From Ichthyophonus hoferi (lineage: Eukaryota > Opisthokonta > Ichthyosporea > Ichthyophonida > Ichthyophonidae): a stretch of 23,531 bases of DNA. Positions 9,687-20,222 of this stretch are shown here, one piece after another. How positions within the stretch are numbered: the first letter of the stretch is position 1; every line of letters starts with the position of its first letter. Location of the stretch: positions 7,430 to 30,960 of the forward strand of contig NAOQ01000331.1 in assembly GCA_002751075.1 (NCBI GenBank). Reading direction: 5' to 3'. The notes under the pieces were generated by a model. It worked only from the letters and a program-made list of their open reading frames with translations, did no database searches and was not told where the DNA came from. The position numbers were made by a program, and so were the translations under genes.

Positions 9687-12600
9687 TTACCACGACAATA
9701 ACACACTTATTATACTTCCATTTGATCGCTTATACATCTGCCAATACGATATTTGATGCATATCAAATAAAACTAAATTTGGTGATGAAATAAAATTGAA
9801 GTATTACAGGAGGTTAAGCGCGTAGTATAACTTACTTCCAATTCAGAAATGTTTTGCCTTCTAATGATTGAATATAGAAACACAGAATTATACATGTGTG
9901 ACCAGAAACAACTTTCATTAAAGGCACCAGTCAGCCCAACCTCTTCCAAGAACTTGCCTATATACACACTAGACTAAATTTCCACACCTTCAGAAAGATA
10001 TATATAACATAACACATACTATCCCTACTATACATACGTCTTTAATTACACCGCCTTGGATGCGCATATATTAGCACTTTTAAATACTTACTATGATATA
10101 ATTCTATAGTTAGTATATAGTGTCCCAGTAGGAAGGCTCTTTCCAGGGGCAACGCTACTCCATGAACCCACAACATAAGGAGAGCGTTGGAACACAGTCC
10201 ACCAGGGTACAAGAGGAATATTGTATTCTCTATGGTAGTTAAGGGTTCGACCAGTTTCTCCAAAAGAAACCAGGTAGGATGTACCGGCACAGTCTACTGC
10301 TACAAAAGTTCCTTGACGAGTGAGGCCCTTATATGTGCGTATGTGCATAAGCATAGGTTTATATTAATAAAGAAAAAAGTAGGATCAAATCAAGAAACTG
10401 GTCTTAATAAACCCATGTTCTTTACAATATTAGGTTTTAATTAACAATGAATTTAATTTTAAGTAAATTGAAATTAAAAATAAAATGATGCACAAACACA
10501 CGCCTAAATGATTTAAAATAAAAGACCATGATAGCAAGTACCAATACCTACTAGTACAATTAGTACAGTATTTATATTGCATCAATTTACATGCTTATTT
10601 TTTTTAACTTGGATATAGTAAAAGGCTTCATGTGTATGCCAATATAGCATTTACCCAACTTACAATTGTGGCGACTGGACTGTTTACAGGTGCACCGTGA
10701 ATGGCAACCCATCCCACTGTGGCTCGCCTGCGGTAGGTTCTAGAGTGGGGCTTCAATTGGAGGTATATATTGCGACCAGAGTACCAGCTGTATGCAGACA
10801 GAATCTCATCTTCCACACTATTTTGTACCTGTATATCAAGCAAGATAATGCAAAAAAAAGGTGAGTATACATATATTGAAAGTATTTTCAGTCATAATTA
10901 TAATTAGAGGATAGATGTATATTTATATGTGCTATAATTAATGCGTGTTTTATAAATGGGAAAAACTCTTATGGTTTGGCACACTGTAGGCACCAAATAC
11001 TGACACACACATTACATTTTATAAAACTGGAAAAGAGTTTAAAGATCTATATATTTAATGTTGTATGTAAAGCCATATGTGTAAAATTTAACAGGAAATT
11101 TTTTTAAGAAAACTGAACACTGATAACAAATCTGATAAAATCAAAAAATGTGAGGAAAAATTATTTAATTTTATCTCTAATACGCTTAAAACAATATAGT
11201 TATCATGCTGAAGCGAAGCACTGGGTATTGTCTAGTAGGTATGAAAATATCACGACAGAACTATAAACATACAATAAGAATAATTTTATTTATGGTGGTA
11301 AATCAAAAAGGAAAAAGAAGAAGAAAAAGGAAAAGGAAAAAGGATAAGGAGAGACATTACACCTGGGCCAATGTAATAAGTATATTTCCTGCGCCAACAG
11401 GGCTCTGGAAGGGCTGAACAGAAGTATCAGGGGTAGTCTTGAGCATTTGGGTACCGGCTGTAAAGTATACATTACCCCGGTTGACGCGAATTTCTTGGTC
11501 GGGTAGCACAGCAAACCAATTGGTTATTTCTGTAACATGATAGCCATCACCACAATCAGGGGGTTCCTGCAGCCTGCGTATATAATTTTGTATATATGAA
11601 TAAATGCATATTTATAAGCATTTTAAATAGAGTTGGTACGGTAATAGTGTATCACAATATAGTATTATAATTAATATTTATTTAGTTAAATGTAAATAAA
11701 AAAGGAGATAAAAAAAAAGAATTATCTATGTCTGAAGATTTGATCGGAATAGACATTATTAATGTGATCCACTCCATCTTTTAAATTTCTTATAGCTCCA
11801 TCCACCCCTCACCTTCCAATCCCATCTTCCATCAGACATATTTTTCTTACTTTAGCGCTCATGCTATGTACTTAAACAACTTTTAATTAAAAATATAGAC
11901 CGAACCGAAAACTAGGCAAAGTTGATTTTTAGGAGATTCTATAACTATCAAACAAATAAACGTACTTAATCTGAAACGAATCCCGAGACACCGCTCTGAT
12001 ATTAACATTAGCCACCTGTGATTCTCTGGAAGTAGATGGCCCGGCAATGACAACTGGGACCGTTGGGAAAGTCCGTGGAAAGCGAACAGTCCGCCAAACG
12101 TGGTTTAGAGGTGTTCGTCCTACCTGGAAATTTGGGCACTCATCGGGCAATTTGACATGATTGCAAAGAAATTGGTTTCCAGGTAAATTAACACATTTCG
12201 TATTCTTAAAACTGCTACACGGATTATTAGCACAAGGGAGCGATACAGGTTCTAGACATTTTCCGTTCACAACTGTTAATAAATATGTATATGGACACAA
12301 GGGCGGAGGGGTATGGGAAATAAGGAACAATGTGAGTTATGTGTGCGGCATGTGCAAATTCCTATCTATATGCTTGACTAATAATATAAAATATATATCC
12401 ATTATGAAAATAAATTAGAATTGGAGAATTTTACATTAAATGAGTACAATTACTTAGCACGCTACAGTACAATTAAGACTTGACCCCAATTGACACTATT
12501 GTATCAATTTAAACGCACATTTATAACTACATGGGAGCTTATAAGTAACAGAAACAAAGTCCAATATTGGTTTAAGCGTGGTTTAAAACCAAGTTTCAAT

Positions 12601-15600
12601 TAAATTGCATAAACAACTAAAAGTCAAAAAAGAAGAGTATACTTACGTCGCAGTCCAACATTGCACATGCACAGACCGTTTGGTATGGGCACCAGTCCTT
12701 CGTTTTCTCGCGCTTTATCAGTGCAGAACGCCCTATCTGACCCAGCTTCATCACACACTGTATTAACGCACTGGGCTAAAAATAATAATGAGGTGGGAAG
12801 TGGGAGTTGTTAGTATTTCACGTTGGCTTATTTAATTATTTTCACTTACAAGGAAACTCTGTTAATAGTACACGACAAGATGAGGAGAAATAAAGCAGAC
12901 TAAATAACATTAGAATAACTGGTACAGAAATAAGGTATATGTTTTATCATGACTTGAAACTTGGCTAAGTCGTTAAAATCAATTACATTTTTATAAGCAC
13001 AAATATCTGCATTTTAAAAAAAGAAAAGAAAACAACAGACCACATATGGAAGCAGGCACAAAACATCAATATATTATATTGTGCTAAATAAAATATAATT
13101 GTCAAAGCAATGTAAATGCTGTAACATATAGATTAAATAATAAGCCAAACACACACTATCTTTTATGAACACCCTCAAGGGAGCTCTTATAGGATTTAAA
13201 ACAAAAACCCATTTTCTGGTTTTGCATTTAATTGCATATTTACAAACGCCATCTATGTATCCAGCCATATTAAATATAATATTTCAGCATTCAAATCTTA
13301 AGAAAACAAAAATATCCCGTAGTAGATTTAACCAAGATCATGTAATACATTGTACTTACAAATTTAAAAACCTGTTAAACAATAAAATTTATTTTACCTG
13401 ACCCTGTGCAGGTAATGCCATCCCCTGCGGTGCCATACGAGCACACGCACTTAAAGGAACCAGCTGTGTTTGTACATTCGGCATACTCATTGCAGTTATG
13501 AGTTCCCTCCTCGCACTCATTGACATCATTACAATGCATGCCACTGGGACACGTTTGTTCATTTGCAATTGTATATTGCAGCCCCGCTTTACATACGGTA
13601 GTGGTAGGTTTGCACGTCTTTCCATCTCCGACAAAGGCAAAGTTGCAAGCACACGTTGCTATGTTTTCTTCAAAGGTACACGTAGCATTAGGTGCACAAC
13701 CACCATTGTTGGTAGTGCAAGGGTTGGGTGTCTGGTAACCAAATTCGACAAAAGGGATCTAGAAGGGTTTATGACTTTAAAATATCAATAAACTACCTTT
13801 TATAATCTTTAGGAATTTGTTAAAAGTGAAACTATGCTGCCAAATATAATAAACTATTAATTGTGTTTGCCTTTTTAACTCTCCTTTTTCTCCGCATATA
13901 TACTATCCCAAATCTCTCTCATGACAAACAAATTCATATATGCATACGGTGCTGCTTTCGTGGTAGTCACAGCATATTTTTCACTTAAAATGTAACAAAC
14001 TGATCATTAGTAGGCAATATTGAGTTATAATAAAAAAAACTCGCATTAACGTGGCATGGTTTTTGTTTACTGATTTATATATAACAAACAAAACAATTAC
14101 CGGAATAAAGTAATTTTGAAAACTATGAGAGACATATAAAAATATAAAAAATATGACATTAAAAGAAATTAGCAAAAGAGATGACAATAATAAATTTTAA
14201 ATACTCACAGGTTTCTTTGACCCTACGGGGGGCACAGTAATCTCCGTGCAGCCGTCCAAAGAATTGTCTGGATCAACCACGAAAAAACGATTTATTTTAT
14301 TATCGTCAAACCACACCTTCACCGTATAATCACCAGCATACACGTCTGTAAATGTGAAATTTCCAAATTCATCAACTTCAACTGTATCTACAATCTCACC
14401 GTTTACATTAATAAGTTGAACAGAAACATCGTCGGTCACAATTGTCTCTCCAGAATCTTTCTTGCGATTCGGGGGCTTATGGTCAAAGAAAATGTTTCCA
14501 GTTACTCCGATGGGTTCTAAAGGGAAACATAGTCAGTACCCTAGTGTGCGCATAAGGTATTAACAAGAACGTACGCAAATTTTTATCTAAGATGTAGATA
14601 GTTATTCTAATATGAGGTCAACATGTGGAAGAAAACAAATAGTGTATGAAAAAAAAAGAAAAAAAAAAAAGAATGCATTAGGAGAACTATTCTTATTGTA
14701 TTGGGGGCCAACCGTATCAGAAAAGGAGAAAAAATATGTCTAAGTGAATTTAGGAAATATACGATCAAAAAACCAGCACACCTATTATAACAAATGGATT
14801 ATCCCCCAATGCCCAAAATTGCATGAAAATCAATACATACGTACACCTACATGAAACATTTACACCCTCATATATGTAGTATTTATTATATAAGTTATGA
14901 AACCTCTACAACTATGTGTTATTTATGCTATTCTGATTGCATCTGTAGCTAAAATTAAAATACCCAAATAAAAAGTAGACAGATTAAGGAGCTATAAAAG
15001 TACCACAAACGTACGTTTTGGGCCAGTGGGTTTGGAGGTAGGCCTTGGGGTTGCAACTGATTCATCGAAATTTGAGTCAAAATCATCTGGATTTTCTAGA
15101 TCATCACCATATTTTTCGTACTTCTCATCATCTTTTTTTTTTTTTTCATTACCACCACCAAGCTCTCCACCAAAGTCTTCGAAATCATCTTCGTCTTCGT
15201 CGTCGCCGCCGCCAAAATCTTCGTCAAAATCAAAAAGCTGCCTACGATAGAGTTCCTTGTGGTTCACTATAATAATTAGGATATATATATGGATTAGCAT
15301 TTTTTTTCCATGTACGCATACATAAATGTGTATGCTAGAGTGTTTGAACATTGTTGGAGAAGGAATTATATGTGTAAAGAAACATCCATTAGTTTGTTGT
15401 TTTTCACAATGGATACTCATATATATACTCATTCAATTAGCTTGACATAATGTATAATTAAACAATGGCACAAGGATCAATACTGATATATAATTAATTG
15501 TAGGCAAATAAAAGTGTCAGCATTGTATTCTGAAGGGGTAATAAGCCTCTATCTGGATAATAAATAACAGTTAAACTCAAGGAGCTAAGCAACCCAATCA

Positions 15601-16863
15601 CGGACATTATGAGTGAAAAATTATCTAAATCATGTATCGTATCAGTGGTATTGTCATATCTTTTTTATTCAATTGTAAAAGTACAAAAAGATTAAATTGG
15701 AAGGCAGCGGAACTTGTCAGCAAATAACATATAAAAATGTAAAAAAAAAACATCCTAAATTTTTTTTATTTGTGTTTTGCAGTCAAGAATATACACGGCA
15801 TTACCTCATCTGCTCAAACATGGATACGAAAAAAAGAACAGTTAAGCCATTAACATACCCTCCAGGTCTTCGGCCCTTTTAACAATCTTAATTGCGTTCT
15901 CCTATAAAAAGTCATAAGGTTAGTGCACCTCAATCATCTACAACTAAACAAAGTATTGTATCCTATTTCTTGTGCGCCCTGAAGTACTAATATAATAAAG
16001 AATATAAAAAAGCAATGGTTTTTTAGTTCTTTCACCTAGACTGAAAATCTAAATGGTTCAGTTAGATACAATCTAGTATACTTTCTTGAAACACCAGCTA
16101 CAGAACAGCCAACAGTGTTCCTATGTATTTATGCATATGTGTATACACATTAATTAAAGAAAATATTTGTTCATTATTAGAGCGAAGCACTCGGCTATAC
16201 AAATCTATACTTGCCCGCAAATGATAGAGTTTCAAAGTATAAAGATCTCTCATCAAAGCAAATCAACCCATTATTTTTGTATTTGAAAAACAGACTGGAA
16301 AAAGGACCAATATAACATAACCCCAATACTTGCTTATGACGTATCAGTATCAGATGTATTATCGTTCTTAATTAGATTACCATCTAATAATAAATGCGTA
16401 GATACTTGCTCTAGCATTGTTCCTTTCTTCTTTATATTTGATACTTGCGCGGCCGCGCCAATGAGATTAGGTATATTGAAGTATATTCTCTTGGCGTCTT
16501 AATTATAGACTTTATTTAACTGCCTTTTTGCATATTTATTTAGTATAGTTACCTATTTGTTTGAAATGTTTGTGTATCTTCCTAGTAGCCTGTACCAACA
16601 ATTAGAGATAAAACTGCTGGTCCCCGTACACAGCTTAAAACAATAACAAATGAAATCCACATGTCTATATATATGTTTATTTAGCCAAGAAATGTAAAAA
16701 ATAACTATAGAAATGAGAACAAAAATCCGGCTTCTCCTGCCTACTTACATTGACAAAATAAAGATGCAGTCACGGAAAAAGAATGACATACCTTGAAGTC
16801 GGATTTTGCAGTAACCCACACATTGCTGGCAAGTAATGTAGCCACCACCACAATCCAAACCAT
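9687..16863 (-). CDS. Secreted SdrD_B-like / EGF / H-type lectin protein, 12 exons
   Basis: Exons (minus): 16792-16863, 15859-15901, 15015-15266, 14209-14516, 13398-13758, 12647-12775, 11966-12272, 11363-11573, 10664-10828, 10092-10327, 9836-9968, 9687-9737. All introns are GT-AG, the frame is open throughout, and the total is 2268 nt or 755 residues. Order: signal peptide (1-19, MVWIVVVATLLASNVWVTA), acidic linker (about 48-120), SdrD_B-like module (126-205), EGF (239-274), cbEGF (303-342), Cys-rich segment (348-434), H-type lectin units (about 440-514 and 519-608), and a third weak unit (617-720). No transmembrane segment or GPI signal is obvious, so I infer a secreted or matrix glycan-binding adhesin. 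A CCAAT (on the gene strand) lies near 17033-17040, about 175 nt upstream. The exon 10 donor overlaps an in-frame TAG. Exons 1-9 are better supported than 10-12. Confidence 0.78.
9836..10327 (-). other. Lectin gene exons 10-11: possible third lectin-like unit
   Basis: Exon 10 (10092-10327) includes VPWWTVFQRSPYVVGSWSS, resembling the F..SP.VV strand of the two preceding units. Exon 11 (9836-9968) includes KFLEEVGLTGAF, in the position of the E.VGW.A. strand. The match is weak. The donor after exon 10 is gtaagt and overlaps a TAG; the exon 11 acceptor (tttagtctag) was chosen because it alone keeps the frame open. Less certain than the upstream exons. Confidence 0.45.
10664..12272 (-). other. 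Lectin gene exons 7-9: two H-type lectin units
   Basis: Unit 1 (about 440-514) starts after a Cys cluster (394-434). It reads HVWRTVRFPRTFPTVPVVIA (446-465), then VNIRAVSRDSFQIKLQE (478-494) and VTEITNWFAVLPD (504-516). These match the F..PP.V, V....GF.V and E..GW.A. blocks of H-type lectins (discoidin C-terminal and Helix agglutinin fold). Unit 2 (about 519-608) reads GNILITLAQVQ, SGRNIYLQLKP and RATVGWVAIHG. Exon 8 ends one unit and begins the next. Binding residues cannot be judged by eye. Confidence 0.68.
13398..13758 (-). other. Lectin gene exon 5: EGF and calcium-binding EGF domains
   Basis: Residues 226-345. EGF 1 has six cysteines at 239, 246, 252, 261, 263 and 274 with GDGKTC at its end. 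A 28-residue linker with Cys 281, 295 and 301 follows. The second is a textbook cbEGF: DVNEC (303-307), C314, C320, NTAGSFKC (322-329), C331 and GDGITC (337-342). DVNEC plus the N and aromatic of NTAGSF are the calcium ligand pattern. The exon encodes both domains without an intron. Confidence 0.88.
14209..14516 (-). other. Lectin gene exon 4: SdrD_B / Cna-B-like beta-sandwich module
   Basis: Residues 123-225. The visible pattern fits the family: GVTGNIFFDHKPPNRKKDSG opens it, then VSVQLINVNGEIVDTVEVDE, then FGNFTFTDVYAGDYTVKV. This is the G.V..D....DSGE...V.V.L...G....T..D..G.F.F....G.Y.V.V signature of SdrD_B/Cna-B prealbumin-like repeats. It is followed by a short tail with one Cys (DGCTEITVPPV). 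Such modules are stalk units in bacterial surface adhesins and occur sporadically in eukaryotes. The acceptor is ccctttag and the donor gtgagt. Confidence 0.7.
15015..15266 (-). other. Lectin gene exon 3: acidic low-complexity linker
   Basis: This phase 1-1 exon encodes residues 39-122. It starts VNHKELYRRQLFDFDEDF, then carries Asp/Glu/Gly blocks, a Lys4 run from an uninterrupted A14 tract, and a Pro/Thr tail (VATPRPTSKPTGPK). It is probably a disordered charged spacer between the signal peptide and the first folded module. The serine-rich plus-strand frames here are antisense shadows. Confidence 0.75.
15902..16791 (-). other. Intron 1 of the lectin gene
   Basis: This is the longest intron of the gene at 890 nt, AT-rich except for a CpG-rich stretch. 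It contains a coding-like frame at 16334-16498 and the 12-bp palindrome GCGCGGCCGCGC at 16447-16458. Confidence 0.6.
16334..16498 (-). other. Coding-like fragment inside intron 1, unknown product
   Basis: A 54-codon open frame on the minus strand ends at TAA 16334-16336. It has diverse, protein-like composition: RIYFNIPNLIGAAAQ, then KKKGTMLEQVSTHLLLDGN, then an acidic Ser/Thr tail ending DTS. The CpG palindrome at 16447-16458 is its Gly-Ala-Ala-Ala stretch. A candidate acceptor (gccaag) before 16490 would be in phase with exon 1 of the lectin gene, which would make it an alternative last exon. That acceptor lacks a pyrimidine tract. A gene or transposon remnant is equally possible. Confidence 0.3.
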
Positions 16864-17373
16864 TGTTGGTTTTTTAATAAAAGAAAATATTTATTCTATG
16901 CTATATCAAACATTCAGCACAAAATCCCTTAAAGAGACGAGTGAAATACTGCGATGGCTAAGGTTTGCAGACCAGTATCTTAGGATGAAGGGTAATACAG
17001 GGGAAATCAAATTCATAAATCTATAGCGACAATGATTGGCTTTCTTTTATTCGTTGGAATTAATCTTGGAATGTAAAGAAAATAATTTATGCCCCAGGTT
17101 GCCGAGAAAATGCATTTGAACGCTAATATATGTTAATTGCTTTATTTATATATTTGCTTTTTGCTTTTCTAATATAATCTGCTGAATGTACATGTTTATT
17201 ATTTTTAGTAGTTTGCGCAATAATTAGTAATAGTTGTAATATTTTACTCCTCAATTTAGCGAAATTCCAGCACAAAGGAATGCACAGGTTATGAAAATAC
17301 TGTACCAATTTTTATTTTTTCGGGGTTTAGTCTTAACTTAAATTTGAAAATTTTGTTACCACCGGATCTCATG

Positions 17374-17410
<37 letters not shown>

Positions 17411-18046
17411 TTTGAATTCTTATGTATTTTCAATATATTTATTCTGAGGGTTAAATCCCGACCTTGCGGTGATTTTATGGGTTTGCACTACTAGGATTTT
17501 AACTCTTGATTGCATGACTTTCTAGCTTCCCTTCAACAGTATTTGTAGTCTAATTAATATTGGGGAAATAGTTGACTTTGAAATCGTTCTACATTTCTTC
17601 TATATCTTACTGGGAAAAATCAACTTATCTAATTAATCTAATTCCTGGGGAATATCATTTTTTTTTAGTAAGATTTGAGCTAGATTGCAATTTGACATAA
17701 ACCAATTAAATGTAATTATATTTCCTATGCTAATTTTGTAACACATCAGGCTTAACTTGTTTTTTGTTAACATACAAATAAAATATACAGGCTTCACGGC
17801 GGATTATCATGTTTTTATGCGGCTTATTAATGACGTCACGCAAGTAAAAAGTCCTAGGCTAATAATAATAGGTAATTAACTAGCAATCAGTAAAATATCA
17901 ATCAACATCGTATAGTTGTATGTTCTGAACTTGCATATAGGAATTATTGTCTTTTTTTTCAATAAGGGAAATATATATATATATATTTAAGCTAACCAGG
18001 TTAAATGCCAGTATCATCGCTGAAAAAAAACTCTGGCTATTATTGA
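16864..18046. other. Region upstream of the lectin gene
   Basis: This is the presumed promoter of the lectin gene. CCAAT on the gene strand lies near 17033-17040, with no clear TATA box. Further out are an (AT)n run at about 17373-17405 and a perfect CRE-like TGACGTCA at 17831-17838. I see no gene on either strand. Confidence 0.5.
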
Positions 18047-18155
18047 TTACAAAATAGACCAAACGTTGAAAAGTTCCATGAGGATATCTGCTCGATCCTT
18101 TTGAGCCGAAGTAGTGGGAGGGGAGAGGGTGGGGACTACTACAACATTCGCATGA
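18047..18155 (-). other. Possible terminal exon, unknown product
   Basis: After an acceptor-like ttgtaattctag, about 35 codons read to TAA at 18047-18049. They contain VVVVPTLSPPTTSAQKDRAD and then LMELFNVW. Composition and local GC are coding-like compared with the flanks. I found no upstream partner exon in 18160-19770 and no AATAAA just beyond the stop, so this may be a remnant or chance. Confidence 0.25.
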
Positions 18156-18159
18156 CTAG

Positions 18160-19770
18160 AATTACAAGAGTAGAATAAATAAATATAATAACTGGTTACA
18201 ATAATAATAAAAACACTCTTATGTACTGAAATTTCATAGCAATGATATGTTGGCAGGATGTGTGTATGCTCCTGTAATTGCATTTTAATTGCTAATTTTG
18301 TAATCACTGGATCAATCAATCATCTTAAATCTACTGATGAGATCATCTGTTCCAATTGGTCTTCTGAAATCTCCCTGCTTAATTAGGAATTTATTAAGAA
18401 CGTTGTATAGTTTTTAGTGATTCATATAGTCACCGAAGATTAGCATGTATGACAATAATTGGGCTTCACTCTAAAGATGGAGTCTACTTGTAGTTGTAAG
18501 TAACCAGATTTTCAAAGGCTACAGAGATAATATACTATAGTCTATACAGATTTTACTGGTGTACACTACTTTAAAATGTATAAATTTATATTTACCAGTT
18601 CCAGTAATATATATATATAATACATGGTACATAATTCATAATATATACATCATATATAATTCATAATATATAATTAACAGCAAATCCTTTTAATTTTAAT
18701 AGCAATAATCAACTAAATGGCATGTTTATTATAACTTCACCAGTTTATTTTCACCCATTGAACATTTACCTATAATACTGTTGAAAAATAATGTTATATA
18801 TATCTATTGTATAACTATTCTCTCACTAAATTGAAAGGTTAATTTGTAGAGTACACTAATAATCGTAATATAGCACAAGCTCGGTTGGGGATTAGACAAA
18901 ATAATAACTACAAATACAGGATACCTGTATAATCCTGTAACAGTGTAAAAATCATGAAAATAATAATTAAAGACGCTAATATACCAAATGATATCTCCAT
19001 TAATACAAATGCAAGTTTCAAAATGGCAATGATGTTAGACTCGGAATCTAGATAACCTTATATTGTAGTTTTGTTTACGGGAATAAAGGACAGTTTATTG
19101 CAAATTATGAAAGACTTAGACTAGAAGCTTGCCGATTGACAAGAACAGTTACAACTATATGTATATATATTTATATTTTTATTTTAAAAGTTTATTTGAT
19201 AGTTTATATTATTCTAACTTGTAATAGTTACACTTTTTCTTCTCGTTCCTTTTATTTGTAAATTGTGCATTGTTTAACCTTAATTTTTTTTAAATAGATG
19301 CAGAGAAGTTACTTCTGCTTATTATTTTGTTTAATATATATATATATATCTTTGAATCTACGATTGTCTGCTCGGAATAGGTAATTGGCGTGATTTTCGG
19401 TGCCCGTGCTGCATTTGGTATGGCTCAGGCTTAACAGCTTGTTATATTTAGACCACAGATGCAATAGGAATCACTAATAATATTAAATCATTATACTTAT
19501 AAAAACAAATACCCAAATTAAAGCAATCTTATTTTTTCTAACACAAGATAACATAGAATTACATATGTATAATGATATATCTATTATGCATTAGTAGCAA
19601 TAATACTAGATAAAACAATCATATATCTGTATTATACAGCCATGGGAAGGTAGGTGGTACAAGATTCACTTAACAATCAATTATATTAGACGTGACATAT
19701 ACAGGTTGTTCTAGTATGTGGTAAGATTCTTTGGTAGTAACCGTCATTTATTCATGATGTAACTCCATCC
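18160..19770. other. Gene-poor AT-rich region
   Basis: No supported gene. There is an AT-rich patch with repeated TAATTCATAATATATA text at about 18600-18680 and short (AT)n runs. A small GC-richer spot lies at 19365-19440 with a 17-codon plus-strand frame (VIGVIFGARAAFGMAQA), too short to call. Confidence 0.5.
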
Positions 19771-19774
19771 TTAT

Positions 19775-19780
19775 TTTATT
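19775..19780 (-). terminator. Poly(A) signal of the small unit
   Basis: AATAAA on the minus strand about 40 nt past the TGA at 19821. Confidence 0.4.
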
Positions 19781-19820
19781 ATGTCTTCTCTTGACCTCAA
19801 TAAAGGTATATAAATAGGTC

Positions 19821-20149
19821 TCAGACGAGCTCTGATACATGGGTTTTAATGGAAATAAGACTAGTATCTGTTGTACTGAGTACTATTGGGTAATTGTCGT
19901 CAGGTAGAAGGCAGGCTAAAGCTCTAGTTAGCTGCTCTCGAATGTTTCCCTGCTGATCAGTGGATATGGAAGCTTTTAGCTTCTTATCCGGTGGTATATT
20001 GAATCTGTAATAACCATGATCTAATTGTGGCTGTGTGTATATAGCTACGGTATTATTATCGTTGGAATAATAAAAATCAGATTCAATAGTTGGCGTTCTA
20101 GTACAGTATCTGAATTATCTACTTCAAACTCTTTGACAACTTTAGACAT
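19821..20149 (-). other. Small gene-like unit with coding signal in two overlapping frames
   Basis: On the minus strand a frame starts at ATG 20149 (MSKVVKEFEVDNSDTVLERQ) and stays open to TAG 20045-20047. An overlapping frame is open for about 97 codons to TGA 19821-19823 and has convincing protein-like composition (for example KASISTDQQGNIREQLTRAL). The unit has the marks of a real transcription unit: CCAAT at 20317-20313, TATAAAAAG at 20231-20223 about 75 nt before the ATG, and AATAAA at 19780-19775. No short intron I tried reconciles the two frames. It could be a decayed gene, a sequence error, or part of a mobile element. No family recognised. Confidence 0.4.
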
Positions 20150-20222
20150 AATATAAAGCGCACAAATTAAACAATAAATGTTGACGACTGAGAACAGTGT
20201 CCTTTATGAGTTGTTTTTTGTT

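Noticed and set aside
9224-9706. 160-codon minus-strand frame
   Set aside because: It spans the predicted last lectin exon, its poly(A) signal, the C-rich tract and the GC-rich island. It has no domain, and the composition is that of a repeat.
13389-13652. 87-codon minus-strand frame over the EGF exon
   Set aside because: It is a shadow in another frame. The phase that joins exons 4 and 6 gives two intact EGF domains with all cysteines.
15026-15250. Plus-strand serine/proline-rich frames over the acidic exon
   Set aside because: They are the antisense of GAT/GAA/GAC repeats in exon 3 of the lectin gene, which has splice sites and a phase-matched frame.
17440-17480. tRNA-like GGGTTAAATCCC text
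   Set aside because: No cloverleaf arms or B-box consensus (GGTTCRANYCC) fit around it.
19365-19440. Plus-strand frame VIGVIFGARAAFGMAQA after an AG
   Set aside because: Seventeen codons with no partner exons. The opposite strand is equally open.
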